Source: an uncultured Bacilli bacterium | GTDB lineage: Bacteria; Bacillota_I; Bacilli_A; RF39; UBA660 | DNA length: 22,497 bases | Assembly (NCBI GenBank): GCA_947629395.1 | Contig: CANRDQ010000021.1 | Location: 1 to 22,497 of the forward strand | Direction of reading: 5' to 3' | In this document: piece by piece, positions 7,595 to 16,694 of the stretch | How positions within the stretch are numbered: the stretch's first letter is position 1 | Layout of the letters: each line of letters begins with the position of its first letter | Notes under the pieces: model-generated | Told to the model about the DNA's origin: nothing | Seen by the model: only the letters and a program-made list of their open reading frames with translations | Databases searched by the model: none | Translations under genes and position numbers: made by a program

Positions 7595-8086
7595 CTTTTT
7601 ATATTTTTTAGGAATTATCTGAATAATAAAGTAAATTACTTCTCCATAAATTAAATTTAAAATTAAAGTATGACTTATTTTATAAAGTAGTTTATCAATA
7701 GACATTGGTACTACATTAAAGATAACTATAAGTATAGCTATACTACTCTCATACAAAGCAATAATAAATATTAAATATATTAATACTCTAAAAAAATCTA
7801 TTCTTTCATTACCATAAATATAAACTGTTATAAAAGCTATTAAAACAAACAAAAAGGCATTTAAGAAGAAAAGATTAGTATAAAATAAATCATAAAGTAA
7901 CCCTGTTATAAATGCAGTTAAATAATATTTATTATTCTCTTTATCAAAAAAAGTATAAATCAAAAATAAGGCAACTATGGTAACTAATGGTGTAAAAAAT
8001 GATAAGTCTCCTTCCATAAATGGTAAAAAATTAGAGAGAATACCATCCAGTATAAAAGAAACTACTAAAATAATATAAGGAATCAT
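7580..8086 (-). CDS. mreD: Rod-shape protein MreD
   Basis: A 168-residue protein that is hydrophobic over most of its length, with about five membrane helices and a basic end (KKYKKKRLN). This is the profile of MreD, the membrane partner of MreC in the elongasome that guides lateral peptidoglycan synthesis. Sequence conservation of MreD is low, so the call rests on topology, size and the one-base TAATG overlap with mreC. Confidence 0.85.
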   Translation of the reverse strand: MIPYIILVVSFILDGILSNFLPFMEGDLSFFTPLVTIVALFLIYTFFDKENNKYYLTAFITGLLYDLFYTNLFFLNAFLFVLIAFITVYIYGNERIDFFRVLIYLIFIIALYESSIAILIVIFNVVPMSIDKLLYKISHTLILNLIYGEVIYFIIQIIPKKYKKKRLN

Positions 8087-8880
8087 TATTCATTCTCCTT
8101 TAATACTGTTACATAGTGTATACTGTTAAAGTTTTGTTTAGTTTTTATATATAATGTTTTACTAATATCATACTTATCATTTACTATTTTTTCGATAGTA
8201 CCAATATAAATACCTCTTGGGAACATTCCTCCCATTCCACTAGTTACTACGGTATCTCCTACTTCTACACCACTATCTTTATCTACACCTGTTACTTTTA
8301 AAGTTTTATCTTTATTATTATATCCACTTAATATAGCGTAAGTATCTCCCTTAGAAGTAGAAATAGACACTGATATCTTATAATTAACATCATCAGAAGT
8401 AATTAATTTTATCTCACTAGAATAATTACTTACTCTATTAATTTTACCAACTAAACCATCTTTTGTTACTACTACTTGATCTACTTTAAGTCCTGCTTTT
8501 TTTCCTTTATCAATAGTTAAAGTCTGGAACCAATAATTCTTATTTCTAGATACAACAGTAGCATTAACACTTTTATAATCAGTTAAAGTTTTATTTAAAT
8601 CTAATTCTTTTTTTAACTCTTCTATTTCTTGTTCTAAAGATTTATTAACATTCTTTTGAATAACATAACTTTTAGATTGATCGACATCCTTATTACTATT
8701 TAAAGCTGTAAATGGATACATCACAATCTTCTCCATTGTAGTAGCTATATCTTTAAATCCACTTTCAATAAAAGTATATTGTCTTGATAACATAAAAGAA
8801 ATAAAAATAAGTACGACAACTATAATACATAAAAAGAAGATAAGCCATTTGTTTCTTTTCTTTTTTCTACTCTTATACAT
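8086..8880 (-). CDS. mreC: Rod-shape protein MreC
   Basis: A 264-residue bitopic protein with a basic N-terminus (KSRKKKRNKW), one membrane helix (about 12-31), a coiled coil near 75-100 (KSLEQEIEELKKELD) and an extracytoplasmic beta domain (GLKVDQVVVTKDGLVGKI...). This is the MreC layout. MreC links the MreB filament and MreD to penicillin-binding proteins outside the membrane. AAGGAGG lies 10 bases before the ATG. It has its own promoter just after radC, and mreB is not in front of it. Confidence 0.93.
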   Translation of the reverse strand: MYKSRKKKRNKWLIFFLCIIVVVLIFISFMLSRQYTFIESGFKDIATTMEKIVMYPFTALNSNKDVDQSKSYVIQKNVNKSLEQEIEELKKELDLNKTLTDYKSVNATVVSRNKNYWFQTLTIDKGKKAGLKVDQVVVTKDGLVGKINRVSNYSSEIKLITSDDVNYKISVSISTSKGDTYAILSGYNNKDKTLKVTGVDKDSGVEVGDTVVTSGMGGMFPRGIYIGTIEKIVNDKYDISKTLYIKTKQNFNSIHYVTVLKENE

Positions 8881-8907
8881 ATTTTATTATCCTCCTTTTT
8901 TGTAAAT

Positions 8908-8936
8908 ATTATAATATATTTCCCCTCTTCTTACAA
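8908..8936 (-). promoter_or_regulatory. Promoter of mreCD
   Basis: On the minus strand TTGTAA (8931-8936), a 17-base spacer and TATAAT (8908-8913). It starts directly after the radC stop codon. Confidence 0.7.
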
Positions 8937-9629
8937 TCACAAAATATTCATATTCTCATAAAAACTATAATAATTATCATCTGAGACAATAATGTGATCT
9001 AAAATTGGTATTCCTTGTAACTTACCTATTTCCATTAAACTCCTTGTAAAATTTCTATCTTCCATACTTGGATTTACATCACCTGAAGGATGATTATGCA
9101 TACAAACAATTGATGAGGCACTCAGTAAATAAGCCTCTTTAAATATTTCACGTGGATGGACAATACTTCTATTAATAGTTCCCATAAATAATAACTTCCT
9201 TTCTATTAGCTCTTGTTTATTATTAAAATATAAACAATAAAAACACTCTTGTTTCTTATCTTTAAATAAATATTTAGAATCCTTCCAAATACTTTTCGCA
9301 TCTTTTAAAACTTTCTTAATATCATGTTTTTCTTCCAAAAATACTCTTCTCCCCAGTTCTATAGCTGAAATTATTTCAATAGCTTTAACTTTACCAATAC
9401 CTTTAATATTCATAAGTTTACTAACAGAAGCATCTTTTAATTTAGAAAAATCTTTATATTCAGACATAATATCTAAAGCTAAATCTTTAACATTTTTATC
9501 TTTAGTTCCTGTCTTTAAAATTATTGATAATAACTCTGTATTAGTTAAACTTCTTACCCCTATTTCTAATAATCTTTCCCTTGGTCTTTCTTCTTTTGGA
9601 AGATCTTTTAATTTATAATTCAACTTCAT
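8937..9629 (-). CDS. radC: RadC family JAB-domain protein
   Basis: 230 residues from the ATG at 9629; a GTG at 9632 abuts it. A helix-hairpin-helix is seen near 72-82 (LMNIKGIGKVKA), followed by a JAB/MPN domain with the metal-site motif HNHPSGD (H178, H180) and D191. RadC proteins were named for a DNA repair phenotype that was later disputed; their biochemical activity is not settled. The ribosome binding site is weak (GGGTG directly before the ATG), so translation may depend on the gene 30 bases upstream. It sits in the conserved radC-mre neighbourhood of Bacillota. Confidence 0.92.
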   Translation of the reverse strand: MKLNYKLKDLPKEERPRERLLEIGVRSLTNTELLSIILKTGTKDKNVKDLALDIMSEYKDFSKLKDASVSKLMNIKGIGKVKAIEIISAIELGRRVFLEEKHDIKKVLKDAKSIWKDSKYLFKDKKQECFYCLYFNNKQELIERKLLFMGTINRSIVHPREIFKEAYLLSASSIVCMHNHPSGDVNPSMEDRNFTRSLMEIGKLQGIPILDHIIVSDDNYYSFYENMNIL

Positions 9630-9662
9630 CACCCATTTATATTATAGAGAGTTTTTCTTAAA

Positions 9663-10115
9663 TTACCTCTCACTTCCGAAGACTTCTTCATAATTAGATA
9701 AAATTACTTCTTCTACATTCAGTATTTCGTCTTTATCAGACGCTAAAATAAGAGAATCAAATTGTTTTACATTATTTACAAAACTCTCATCTTTAACAGA
9801 CATATCTGTTTTATGTACCTCAATATTCATATCATCATATATTTCTTTTATTTGGTTGGCAATTTTCTCATTACTAGTTATTCCCACATAAACATAGTAT
9901 TTATTATCTTTATTTATAATAAGTTTAGGATCTATATTTTCTGTATTCATTTCCATAATAGATTTATCTGAATATACCCCTTGTCTCATAAAATATAAAG
10001 GATAACCTTCGTTAAAAGCAAAAACATCAGAACTTATCTTATTATGAAAAATAATTCCTATAAGACTTCCTAGTACACAAGAAAATGTCAAAATAAAGAA
10101 AACTCTTTTTATCAT
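9663..10115 (-). CDS. Membrane-anchored SPOR-like protein (spoIIB position)
   Basis: 150 residues from the ATG at 10115, 6 bases after GGTG; the longer GTG start (10124) overlaps that site. One N-terminal membrane helix (about 4-23) is followed by an extracytoplasmic part. Residues about 72-105 (KYYVYVGITSNEKIANQIKE...) follow the pattern of SPOR peptidoglycan-binding repeats (YYVQVG.F.....A..L...L). In Bacillus subtilis spoIIB, which codes for a septal protein with such a domain, lies upstream of maf-radC-mreBCD, so the position fits. The SPOR call is by eye and the role in septal or peptidoglycan binding is inference. Confidence 0.65.
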   Translation of the reverse strand: MIKRVFFILTFSCVLGSLIGIIFHNKISSDVFAFNEGYPLYFMRQGVYSDKSIMEMNTENIDPKLIINKDNKYYVYVGITSNEKIANQIKEIYDDMNIEVHKTDMSVKDESFVNNVKQFDSLILASDKDEILNVEEVILSNYEEVFGSER

Positions 10116-10136
10116 TATTATCACCGTAACTAGAAT

Positions 10137-10164
10137 ATCTTATCTCTAAAAAGAAATTTGTCGA
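10137..10164 (-). promoter_or_regulatory. Possible promoter of the SPOR-like gene
   Basis: On the minus strand TCGACA (10159-10164), a 16-base spacer and TAAGAT (10137-10142). The -10 is weak. Confidence 0.4.
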
Positions 10165-10209
10165 AAATAATAAATTAAAGCATTTTATTTATAAAAATAT
10201 ATAATCTTA

Positions 10210-10218
10210 TGATAGAAT
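10210..10218 (+). promoter_or_regulatory. Extended -10 promoter of dCMP deaminase
   Basis: TGATAGAAT (10210-10218) fits an extended -10. The -35 region (TATAAA at 10190-10195) is poor. Confidence 0.45.
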
Positions 10219-10237
10219 TATAGAAAAAGGAGGATTT

Positions 10238-10762
10238 ATGAAAACAAAAAAAAGAAATGAATATTTAAGTTGGAATCAATTTTTTATGGGTATTGCGAAA
10301 CTTGCAGCTGCGAGAAGTAAAGATCCTTCTACTCAAGTTGGTGCTTGTATAGTAGATAAAGATAATAGAATTCTTTCTATTGGATATAATGGAACTCCTA
10401 ATGGCTTTGATGATGATGCTTTCCCTTGGGCTAGAGAGGGAGATGAACTTGAAACAAAATACCCTTATGTATGTCATGCTGAAATGAATGCAATATTAAA
10501 CTACAGAGGAAGTAGAAAAGATATGAAAGGTGCAACTGTTTATGTTGATTTATTCCCTTGTCATGAATGTGCTAAATTAATTGTTCAAGCTGGAATTACA
10601 CATGTTGTTTACCTATCAGATAAATATAAAGATACTAACGATAATATTGAATCTCGTCGTATTTTTGATACTTGTGGTGTTCGCTACACTAAACTTGACG
10701 CTGTAGAACAAAATGAATATCTACTTTCCTTAAAACCTGATGTAGAATTAAAAAAACAATAA
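10238..10762 (+). CDS. comEB: dCMP deaminase
   Basis: Deaminates dCMP to dUMP in the cytoplasm, feeding thymidylate synthesis. The 174 residues contain the zinc deaminase motifs HAEMNAI (H80, catalytic E82) and PCHEC (C108, C111). The substrate-binding segment GYNGTPNGFDD (49-59) is typical of dCMP deaminases rather than cytidine or guanine deaminases. GGAGG sits just upstream of the ATG (AGGAGGATTTATG). In Bacillus the orthologue lies in the comE locus; no competence gene is beside it here. It is monocistronic and ends at a terminator shared with the convergent valS2/NADAR operon. Confidence 0.93.
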   Translation: MKTKKRNEYLSWNQFFMGIAKLAAARSKDPSTQVGACIVDKDNRILSIGYNGTPNGFDDDAFPWAREGDELETKYPYVCHAEMNAILNYRGSRKDMKGATVYVDLFPCHECAKLIVQAGITHVVYLSDKYKDTNDNIESRRIFDTCGVRYTKLDAVEQNEYLLSLKPDVELKKQ

Positions 10763-10764
10763 CA

Positions 10765-10794
10765 AAAAAAGAGTTTTTAAATTAACTCTTTTTT
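10765..10794. terminator. Bidirectional terminator
   Basis: AAAAAAGAGTT (10765-10775) pairs with AACTCTTTTTT (10784-10794) around an 8-base loop, with T-runs on both strands. It serves dCMP deaminase and the convergent NADAR gene, whose stop codon (10777-10779) is in the loop. Confidence 0.8.
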
Positions 10795-11412
10795 CATTTG
10801 TTTATTTTTTAGAAAAGCACTTAAACAATTAAGTTCATATTCAAATTCATATCTTGTAAAAGTCGTTTTATTTTTATCAGTCTCTCCCATAATATGTAAA
10901 ATAGGTTTATCACAATTAAGTAGAACTTTTCTATATAGAGGATTTTGAATAGCGCTAATATAAAGTTCATCTACTAACAAACTATATTCTTCACTAAATC
11001 TATCATATTTTTCACCCATAAAATATACTTCATGAGTAATAGTCCAATCATAATCAGTAGCGTTTTTAATATTAACTGCTGCCATACCAGAATATGAAAA
11101 TACATACTCTTGAATATTTTTATCAGGGAACTTTATACCTTGAAAGAAGCCTTCTATACTAGCAAATTTCTTATCTCTAAAAGTAAATTCATAAGGGAAT
11201 AAATTAGATAATATCTTTGTATATTTACCCTTCAAATTATAACCAACATTAATCCACTTATCACTTTCCCCTATTAAGTCCTCATTTTCCTCTATTAACT
11301 CTCCATCACAATATACTAAAGTTCCATCTGTAATAAGTTCTTTTTCTTCAAAATTATAATTTTTCTTAAACTCCAAAAATTCTTCTAATTCCTTTTTGAC
11401 TACCAAATCCAT
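10777..11412 (-). CDS. NADAR-like protein
   Basis: 211 residues from the ATG at 11412, with GGAG 8 bases upstream; a GTG at 11421 overlaps that site. After an acidic N-terminal stretch of about 60 residues, SNLFPYEFTFRD (69-80) and FASIEGFFQGIKF (83-95) match the NADAR (YbiA/DUF1768) pattern SNFYP...S.EH.FQ..KF. Downstream segments LLNCDKPILHIMGETD and FTRYEFE follow. Characterised NADAR proteins hydrolyse N-glycosidic bonds of riboflavin intermediates, and some remove ADP-ribose from guanine. The His of the usual EH pair is Gly here (E87-G88), so activity may differ. It is translated 13 bases after valS2 and clearly belongs to that operon. Confidence 0.6.
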   Translation of the reverse strand: MDLVVKKELEEFLEFKKNYNFEEKELITDGTLVYCDGELIEENEDLIGESDKWINVGYNLKGKYTKILSNLFPYEFTFRDKKFASIEGFFQGIKFPDKNIQEYVFSYSGMAAVNIKNATDYDWTITHEVYFMGEKYDRFSEEYSLLVDELYISAIQNPLYRKVLLNCDKPILHIMGETDKNKTTFTRYEFEYELNCLSAFLKNKQMKKELI

Positions 11413-11425
11413 TACTATCACTCCA

Positions 11426-13834
11426 TTACTCTAAATTAAGTTCAATTTTTAAAACTTGATAACCTTCTTCTTGCTGATTAAAACTAATATCTTTAATAAA
11501 TAATGTCGCTTTAAAATCATTAAGCATTTCTTTTATAGCTTTTTCTAAATCGTTATTTAAACTCAATATCAAAGATTTAACTTCTGTTTTTAGAGAAACA
11601 TTATGATTAGTTTTTTCTCCTCTTATAACACTAATTATATCGATGATATTATCTCCAAGTTTTACTTCTTTATTATAACACAAATTTAAGTTTTTAATTT
11701 CTGTTAAATGAATTGATTTATTAGTGTGATATAATTCTTGAAATATTTCTTCTGTAATAAAAGGAAAGAAAATACTAAAATCTTGTAGTAATTTATAAAG
11801 AATAGTATAAATTGTTTTTTGTCCTGAATATCTAGGCATATCTCCAAACTCTTCAGGTCGATATAGTCTATGTTTTACTATTTCTATATAATTATCACAG
11901 AAGTCCCAGAAAAATTTCTCTAAAGTATTTAAGGCAAGTCCTACTTCATAATTATCAAGATACTTAATAAAATTATGTTCCATATCTTGATATTTACCTA
12001 AAATCCATCTATCAATAAATTCATAATCTTTAAAATCTTTATCTTCATAATCTTGAAGATGCATTTCAATAAATTTTGATACATTCCAAATTTTATTTAT
12101 TAACTTTTTACCACGGTTAAAGTTTTCTTCATTAAATAAAATATCTGTTCCGAGTTTTCCAAGTCCTGCCCAATACCTTACTACATCAGCACCATAATTT
12201 TCTAATAATTCAAAAGGTTCCATCTTAGAGTTTCCTTTTCTTTTAGAAATCTTTTCCCCTTTACTAGCCATAACGAATCCCGATATCATAACATCATTCC
12301 ATGGTCTTATGCCAAAATTATAATAGCTCTTAACAATACTATAAAAGTCCCAAGTCCTAATAATATCATGAGCATTACATCTTAAACTCATTGGCTTCAT
12401 TATATCTTCCAAAGAATCTTTTTCTTTGTAGCGCATATTTAAAAGTGGGGTGATACTTGAAGTTTGCCATGTATCCATAATATCTTTTTCAGGTATAAAC
12501 TCCTTACAACCACATTCACATTTACTAATACTTGGTTTATCAATTAAAGGATTAACTGGTAAATCTTCCTTACTTGCAATAATAGGTTTACCACAACTTT
12601 TACAATACCATACCGGAAAAGGTACTCCAAAATATCTTTGTCTTGAAATACACCAATCCCAAGCAATATTATTTACCCATTCATTATATCTATTATGCAT
12701 ATATTCAGGATGCCACGCTATCTCATTTCCTATCTTAATAAAATCTTCTTTATGATTCATAATATCTATAAACCACTGTTTCATTACTGAATACTCTACT
12801 TCTTTACCACATCTTTCATGAGTCTGAACTTCATGTTCTAAATCTTCCTGTTTAATTAAATAACCTGCATTTTTAAAGTCCTCAATTATTTGCTGTCTTG
12901 CCTCTTTAATAGTTAGTCCCCCATATTTATCGATTGATTTAGCTATATGGCCATCTGTCGTAAATATATTTTTAAGAGGTAAATTATATTTTTTCCACCA
13001 TTCAATATCTGTTTGATCTCCAAAAGTACAACACATAACTATCCCTGTTCCCTTTGCAGAATCAACTTTTTCATCAGCCATAATTGGAACTTCAATATCC
13101 AAAATCGGAATATGAGCTGTCTTCCCAATTAAATGTTTATTTTTTTCATCTTCTGGATTAACAAATATACTTACAATAGCAGGAAGTAACTCAGGTCTTG
13201 TTGTCGCTATAGTAAAATCTTCTTCATCTTCTACTGTTTTAAAGTTTATATAATTAAAAGTTGTCTTAATAGTTTTTGTTTCAAGTTCTGCTTGTGCAAT
13301 AGAAGTTAAACATTCATTACACCATAAAGCAGGACTTTCTTTATGATAACATTTTCCTTGTTCTACTAATTCTATAAATGATAACTGACTTATCTTCTGA
13401 GAATATTTACTAACTGTTTTATAAGCATTATTTATATCGGCACTAAAACCAGCTTTTTTAAATAACTTCTTAAATTCTTCTTCATATTTATCAGTTGTTT
13501 CAATACATAACTCTCTAAACTTTTCTCTTCCTATCTCATGAGCCTTCTTATTTTGTTCTTGTTCAACAAGTCTTTCACTAGGCAGACCATTATCATCAAA
13601 TCCAAAAGGATAGAAAACATTATAACCTCTCATTCTTTTATATCTAGCAATCATTTCTGTTTGAGAATAAGAAAAAATATGTCCAATATGTATTTTCCCA
13701 TTAACTGTTGGAGGTGGAGTATCTATAGAATATACTTCTCTATTATCTCTTTTAAATTCATATATTTTATTATCTTCCCAATAATTCATCCATTTTAATT
13801 CTTTTTCTTTAAAATCATATTTTTTATCTAACAT
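11426..13834 (-). CDS. valS: Valine--tRNA ligase, archaeal type (second copy)
   Basis: A class I aminoacyl-tRNA synthetase charging tRNA-Val with valine. 802 residues from the ATG at 13834 (AAAGGA about 9 bases upstream); a longer frame starts at 13885 but has a poorly spaced site. A literal HIGH motif at 49-52 is followed by RGYNVFYPFGFDDNGLPSE, a signature of archaeal-type ValRS, and the KMSKS loop KISKR lies near 527. The editing domain carries ATTRPELLPA and GTGIVMCCTFGDQTD. Cys pairs (WCNEC, CKSCG...CECGC) suggest bound zinc. The long C-terminal coiled-coil arm of bacterial ValRS is absent. It lies behind its own T-box, downstream of a standard valS, and looks acquired from a distant lineage. 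Confidence 0.92.
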   Translation of the reverse strand: MLDKKYDFKEKELKWMNYWEDNKIYEFKRDNREVYSIDTPPPTVNGKIHIGHIFSYSQTEMIARYKRMRGYNVFYPFGFDDNGLPSERLVEQEQNKKAHEIGREKFRELCIETTDKYEEEFKKLFKKAGFSADINNAYKTVSKYSQKISQLSFIELVEQGKCYHKESPALWCNECLTSIAQAELETKTIKTTFNYINFKTVEDEEDFTIATTRPELLPAIVSIFVNPEDEKNKHLIGKTAHIPILDIEVPIMADEKVDSAKGTGIVMCCTFGDQTDIEWWKKYNLPLKNIFTTDGHIAKSIDKYGGLTIKEARQQIIEDFKNAGYLIKQEDLEHEVQTHERCGKEVEYSVMKQWFIDIMNHKEDFIKIGNEIAWHPEYMHNRYNEWVNNIAWDWCISRQRYFGVPFPVWYCKSCGKPIIASKEDLPVNPLIDKPSISKCECGCKEFIPEKDIMDTWQTSSITPLLNMRYKEKDSLEDIMKPMSLRCNAHDIIRTWDFYSIVKSYYNFGIRPWNDVMISGFVMASKGEKISKRKGNSKMEPFELLENYGADVVRYWAGLGKLGTDILFNEENFNRGKKLINKIWNVSKFIEMHLQDYEDKDFKDYEFIDRWILGKYQDMEHNFIKYLDNYEVGLALNTLEKFFWDFCDNYIEIVKHRLYRPEEFGDMPRYSGQKTIYTILYKLLQDFSIFFPFITEEIFQELYHTNKSIHLTEIKNLNLCYNKEVKLGDNIIDIISVIRGEKTNHNVSLKTEVKSLILSLNNDLEKAIKEMLNDFKATLFIKDISFNQQEEGYQVLKIELNLE

Positions 13835-14144
13835 ACTAATCATCCTTTCTTTTTTATTTTTATCTAGAAAGTAAGACTCGTACATAATCCTTCTTTAATA
13901 TATATTTCACATTATCAACTCCTTATAAAAAAAGCAATCCATCCCAAAGGACGAATTGCTCGTGGTACCACCTTAATTTATAGTATTTCTACTACCTTAA
14001 TACCTTAATGCGGTAAACATTATATCTTACTACTATTTCAGATATAAAACTCGATTGCTACCTTCTATAAAAATTATTATATAGTTCCACCACACCTATA
14101 CTCTCTTTAAATAATATTTTATATACTCCTCAATGTCTTAGTTT
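13835..14144 (-). other. Leader between valS and valS2
   Basis: This 310-base stretch has no gene of its own. It holds the internal T-box (13927-14135) and about 90 A/T-rich bases between its terminator and the valS2 start, including an in-frame upstream ATG at 13885. No separate terminator or convincing promoter is seen between the valS stop codon (14145) and the T-box. Confidence 0.7.
13927..14135 (-). promoter_or_regulatory. T-box riboswitch 1, specifier GUA (Val), before valS2
   Basis: On the minus strand the leader opens GAGGAGTATAT, has the AGAGAG element and the distal loop GGTGTGGTGGAA, then GAAGGTAGC with the Val codon GTA at 14059-14061. The T-box core AAGGTGGTACCACG is at 13961-13974; its TGGT would pair with the ACCA end of uncharged tRNA-Val. 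The competing terminator is formed by AGCAAT (13951-13956) and ATTGCT (13934-13939) with inner pairs, then seven T (13927-13933). Uncharged tRNA-Val should stabilise the antiterminator and let RNA polymerase reach valS2. Confidence 0.93.
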
Positions 14145-16685
14145 TTAATTATTTAATTGTTTTTCAATATTCTCTAATTTTTCTTTTTCTTCTTTTAGTT
14201 TTTCTCTATCTTTTTCCACAATATTCTGTGGAGCTTTTTCTACGTAGTTTTTATTACTTAATAGATTTTCACGTCTTTTAATTGATTGTAATAATTTTTC
14301 TCTTTCTTCTTTTAAATGTTCTTCATCAATAGTAGATTCAACATAATAAGTAATATTAATAAGTGAAGATTCATAATTTACTTTTTGATAACCTTCTAAA
14401 TCTTCAGGTAACTCTGTATTATTAATCTTTAATTGACTAATATACATATCTTTAAGATCTTCTTCTGTTTTAAATTCTACAAAAGCATCTTTACTAACTT
14501 TATTAACAGCTTTTAAGTTACGTATTTCTCTAATATCATTAAGTACTTTATCACATTTTTTCATATCTTCATCAAAGATAAATTCTTCATCTACCGTTGG
14601 ATAAGAACTTATCATAATAGATTCACTATCTTTAACTGGTAACATTTGATAAATTTCCTCTGTTACAAAAGGCATAAATGGATGAAGTAATTTAACAATA
14701 GTAGTTAAAGTATCAAGTAAGATTGTCTTAGTAGTAAGAGAAATATCTCCCTTAGTAAGTTCAATATAAGAATCACAGAAATCTTCCCAAATAAATTGAT
14801 ATAAGTTACCTCCAACAATATGGAAATCATAATTATCCATTTGTGTTATAACACTACGAACTAAATTATTTCTTTTAGTAAGAATCCATTTATCCGCAAG
14901 AGTTAAGTTTTCTTCTTTTATTTCTACTCTTTCAAAGTTTTCAAGTTTCATTAATACAAAACGTGAAGCATTCCAAATTTTATTAATAAAGTTCCATACT
15001 GAAGCAATTTTAACTTCATCAAATCTTATATCAGTACCTGGTGCTACATCAGTAGTTAAATAATATCTTAAAGCATCAGCTCCATACTTTTCAATCATAT
15101 CAAATGGATCAATTCCATTACCTAATGATTTAGAGAATTTTCTTCCTTGTTTATCACGAATTAAACCATGAATAATAACATCTTTAAATGGTCTTTTACC
15201 AGTTAATTCTAATGATTGGAAAGTCATTCTATTAACCCAGAATGGAATAATATCATATCCTGTTACTAAACAGTCATTTGGGAAATATGCTTTCATATCA
15301 TCTGTTTCTTCTGGCCAACCTAATGTTGAAAAAGGCCATAAAGCTGAACTAAACCAAGTATCAAGTACATCTTCATCTTGATGCCATCCTTCACCTTCTG
15401 GTGCTTCAAGTCCAACATATACTTCTTCTCCTCTATACCAAGCTGGAATTCTATGTCCCCACCAAAGTTGTCTAGAAATACACCAATCATAAGTAATTTC
15501 CATCCAGTGATTCATAGTCTTTTCATATCTAGCTGGTACAAAATTTACTTTAGTATCTTTATTTTTTTGATTTTCAAGTACAGCATCAGCAAGAGGTCTC
15601 ATCTTAACAAACCATTGCTTAGATAAATATGGCTCAACCATAACTCCTGTTCTTTCAGAATGTCCAACTGAGTGAGTCATCTTTTCTATTTCAAGTAATA
15701 AACCAGCTTCTTCTAAATCTTTTACTAAAGCTTCACGACATTCTTCACGAGTCATACCGCAATACTTGAAAGCATTCTCATTCATAGTTGCATCTTTATT
15801 CATAACTACAACTCTTTCAAGATTATGTCTATTACCAACTTCAAAGTCATTAGGATCATGAGCTGGAGTAATTTTAACACAACCAGTTCCAAATTCAGGA
15901 TCAGCATGTTCATCCCCAATAATTGGAATTTTCTTACCTACAACAGGTAAAATTACCTTCTTACCTATTAAATGTTTATATCTTTCATCTTCTGGATTAA
16001 CCGCTACTGCAGTATCACCAAATAAAGTTTCTGGACGTGTTGTCGCTACATCTAAATATTCATCGCTATCTTCTATCATATATTTTAAATGATAGAAAGC
16101 TCCTTCTACATCTTTATAAATAACCTCTTCATTAGATAAAGCAGTTTGCGCAGCTGGATCCCAGTTAATAATTCTTTCCCCACGATAAATTAATCCTTTA
16201 TTATAATAATCAACAAATACTCTAGTAACAGCCTCATTTAATTTCTTATCTAAAGTAAATCTTTCTTTATTATAATCAACAGATAATCCAAGTGCAGCCC
16301 ATTGGTCTCTGATAGCTCCTCCAAAATCATGTGTCCATTCCCAACAAGCATCTAAAAATTTATCTCTCCCATATTCATACTTATCAATATCTTGATCTTT
16401 TAGTTTTTTTACAACTTTAGCTTCTGTCGCAATTGCTGCATGATCCATTCCTGGAAGCCATAAAGCATCAAAACCTTGCATTCTTTTATATCTAATTATA
16501 ATATCTTGAATAGTAGTATCATAAGCATGACCTAAATGTAATTTTCCAGTAACATTAGGAGGAGGAATAACTATACAATAATGTGGTTTTCCACTTTTAT
16601 TATCACTAGCAAAGTATCCATTATTTTTCCACTTTTCATATTTATTTTGTTCTGTTTTCTTATGATCATATTTAATATCTAACAT
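14145..16685 (-). CDS. valS: Valine--tRNA ligase, bacterial type
   Basis: The standard cytoplasmic bacterial ValRS, 846 residues. It has HLGH (50-53) with the PPPNVTGK lead-in, the editing domain with [16 protein letters not shown] and the [13 protein letters not shown] segment, and KFSKS (516-520) in the KMSKS position. The C-terminal coiled-coil arm (about 780-846, rich in Glu/Lys/Leu) is present. It lacks the Cys clusters of the second copy. AGGTG precedes the ATG, and the gene starts 9 bases after the HD gene stop, so both are read from T-box 2. The 3' end runs directly into T-box 1 without a visible terminator. Confidence 0.97.
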   Translation of the reverse strand: MLDIKYDHKKTEQNKYEKWKNNGYFASDNKSGKPHYCIVIPPPNVTGKLHLGHAYDTTIQDIIIRYKRMQGFDALWLPGMDHAAIATEAKVVKKLKDQDIDKYEYGRDKFLDACWEWTHDFGGAIRDQWAALGLSVDYNKERFTLDKKLNEAVTRVFVDYYNKGLIYRGERIINWDPAAQTALSNEEVIYKDVEGAFYHLKYMIEDSDEYLDVATTRPETLFGDTAVAVNPEDERYKHLIGKKVILPVVGKKIPIIGDEHADPEFGTGCVKITPAHDPNDFEVGNRHNLERVVVMNKDATMNENAFKYCGMTREECREALVKDLEEAGLLLEIEKMTHSVGHSERTGVMVEPYLSKQWFVKMRPLADAVLENQKNKDTKVNFVPARYEKTMNHWMEITYDWCISRQLWWGHRIPAWYRGEEVYVGLEAPEGEGWHQDEDVLDTWFSSALWPFSTLGWPEETDDMKAYFPNDCLVTGYDIIPFWVNRMTFQSLELTGKRPFKDVIIHGLIRDKQGRKFSKSLGNGIDPFDMIEKYGADALRYYLTTDVAPGTDIRFDEVKIASVWNFINKIWNASRFVLMKLENFERVEIKEENLTLADKWILTKRNNLVRSVITQMDNYDFHIVGGNLYQFIWEDFCDSYIELTKGDISLTTKTILLDTLTTIVKLLHPFMPFVTEEIYQMLPVKDSESIMISSYPTVDEEFIFDEDMKKCDKVLNDIREIRNLKAVNKVSKDAFVEFKTEEDLKDMYISQLKINNTELPEDLEGYQKVNYESSLINITYYVESTIDEEHLKEEREKLLQSIKRRENLLSNKNYVEKAPQNIVEKDREKLKEEKEKLENIEKQLNN

Positions 16686-16694
16686 TTTCTACAC

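Noticed and set aside
9762..9971. Plus-strand open frame opposite the SPOR-like gene
   Set aside because: Very Ile/Phe/Tyr-rich product typical of AT-rich antisense frames, with no ribosome binding site.
10265..10477. Minus-strand open frame inside dCMP deaminase
   Set aside because: Shadow of a gene with complete catalytic motifs; no initiation signals.
12450..12755. Plus-strand open frame of about 100 codons within valS2
   Set aside because: It lies opposite a well-conserved synthetase, has no ribosome binding site, and its product is an antisense-like composition.
11426..13834. Second synthetase being an IleRS or LeuRS rather than ValRS
   Set aside because: The DDNGLPSE segment and TFGDQTD editing motif are those of archaeal-type ValRS, and the leader specifier is GUA.
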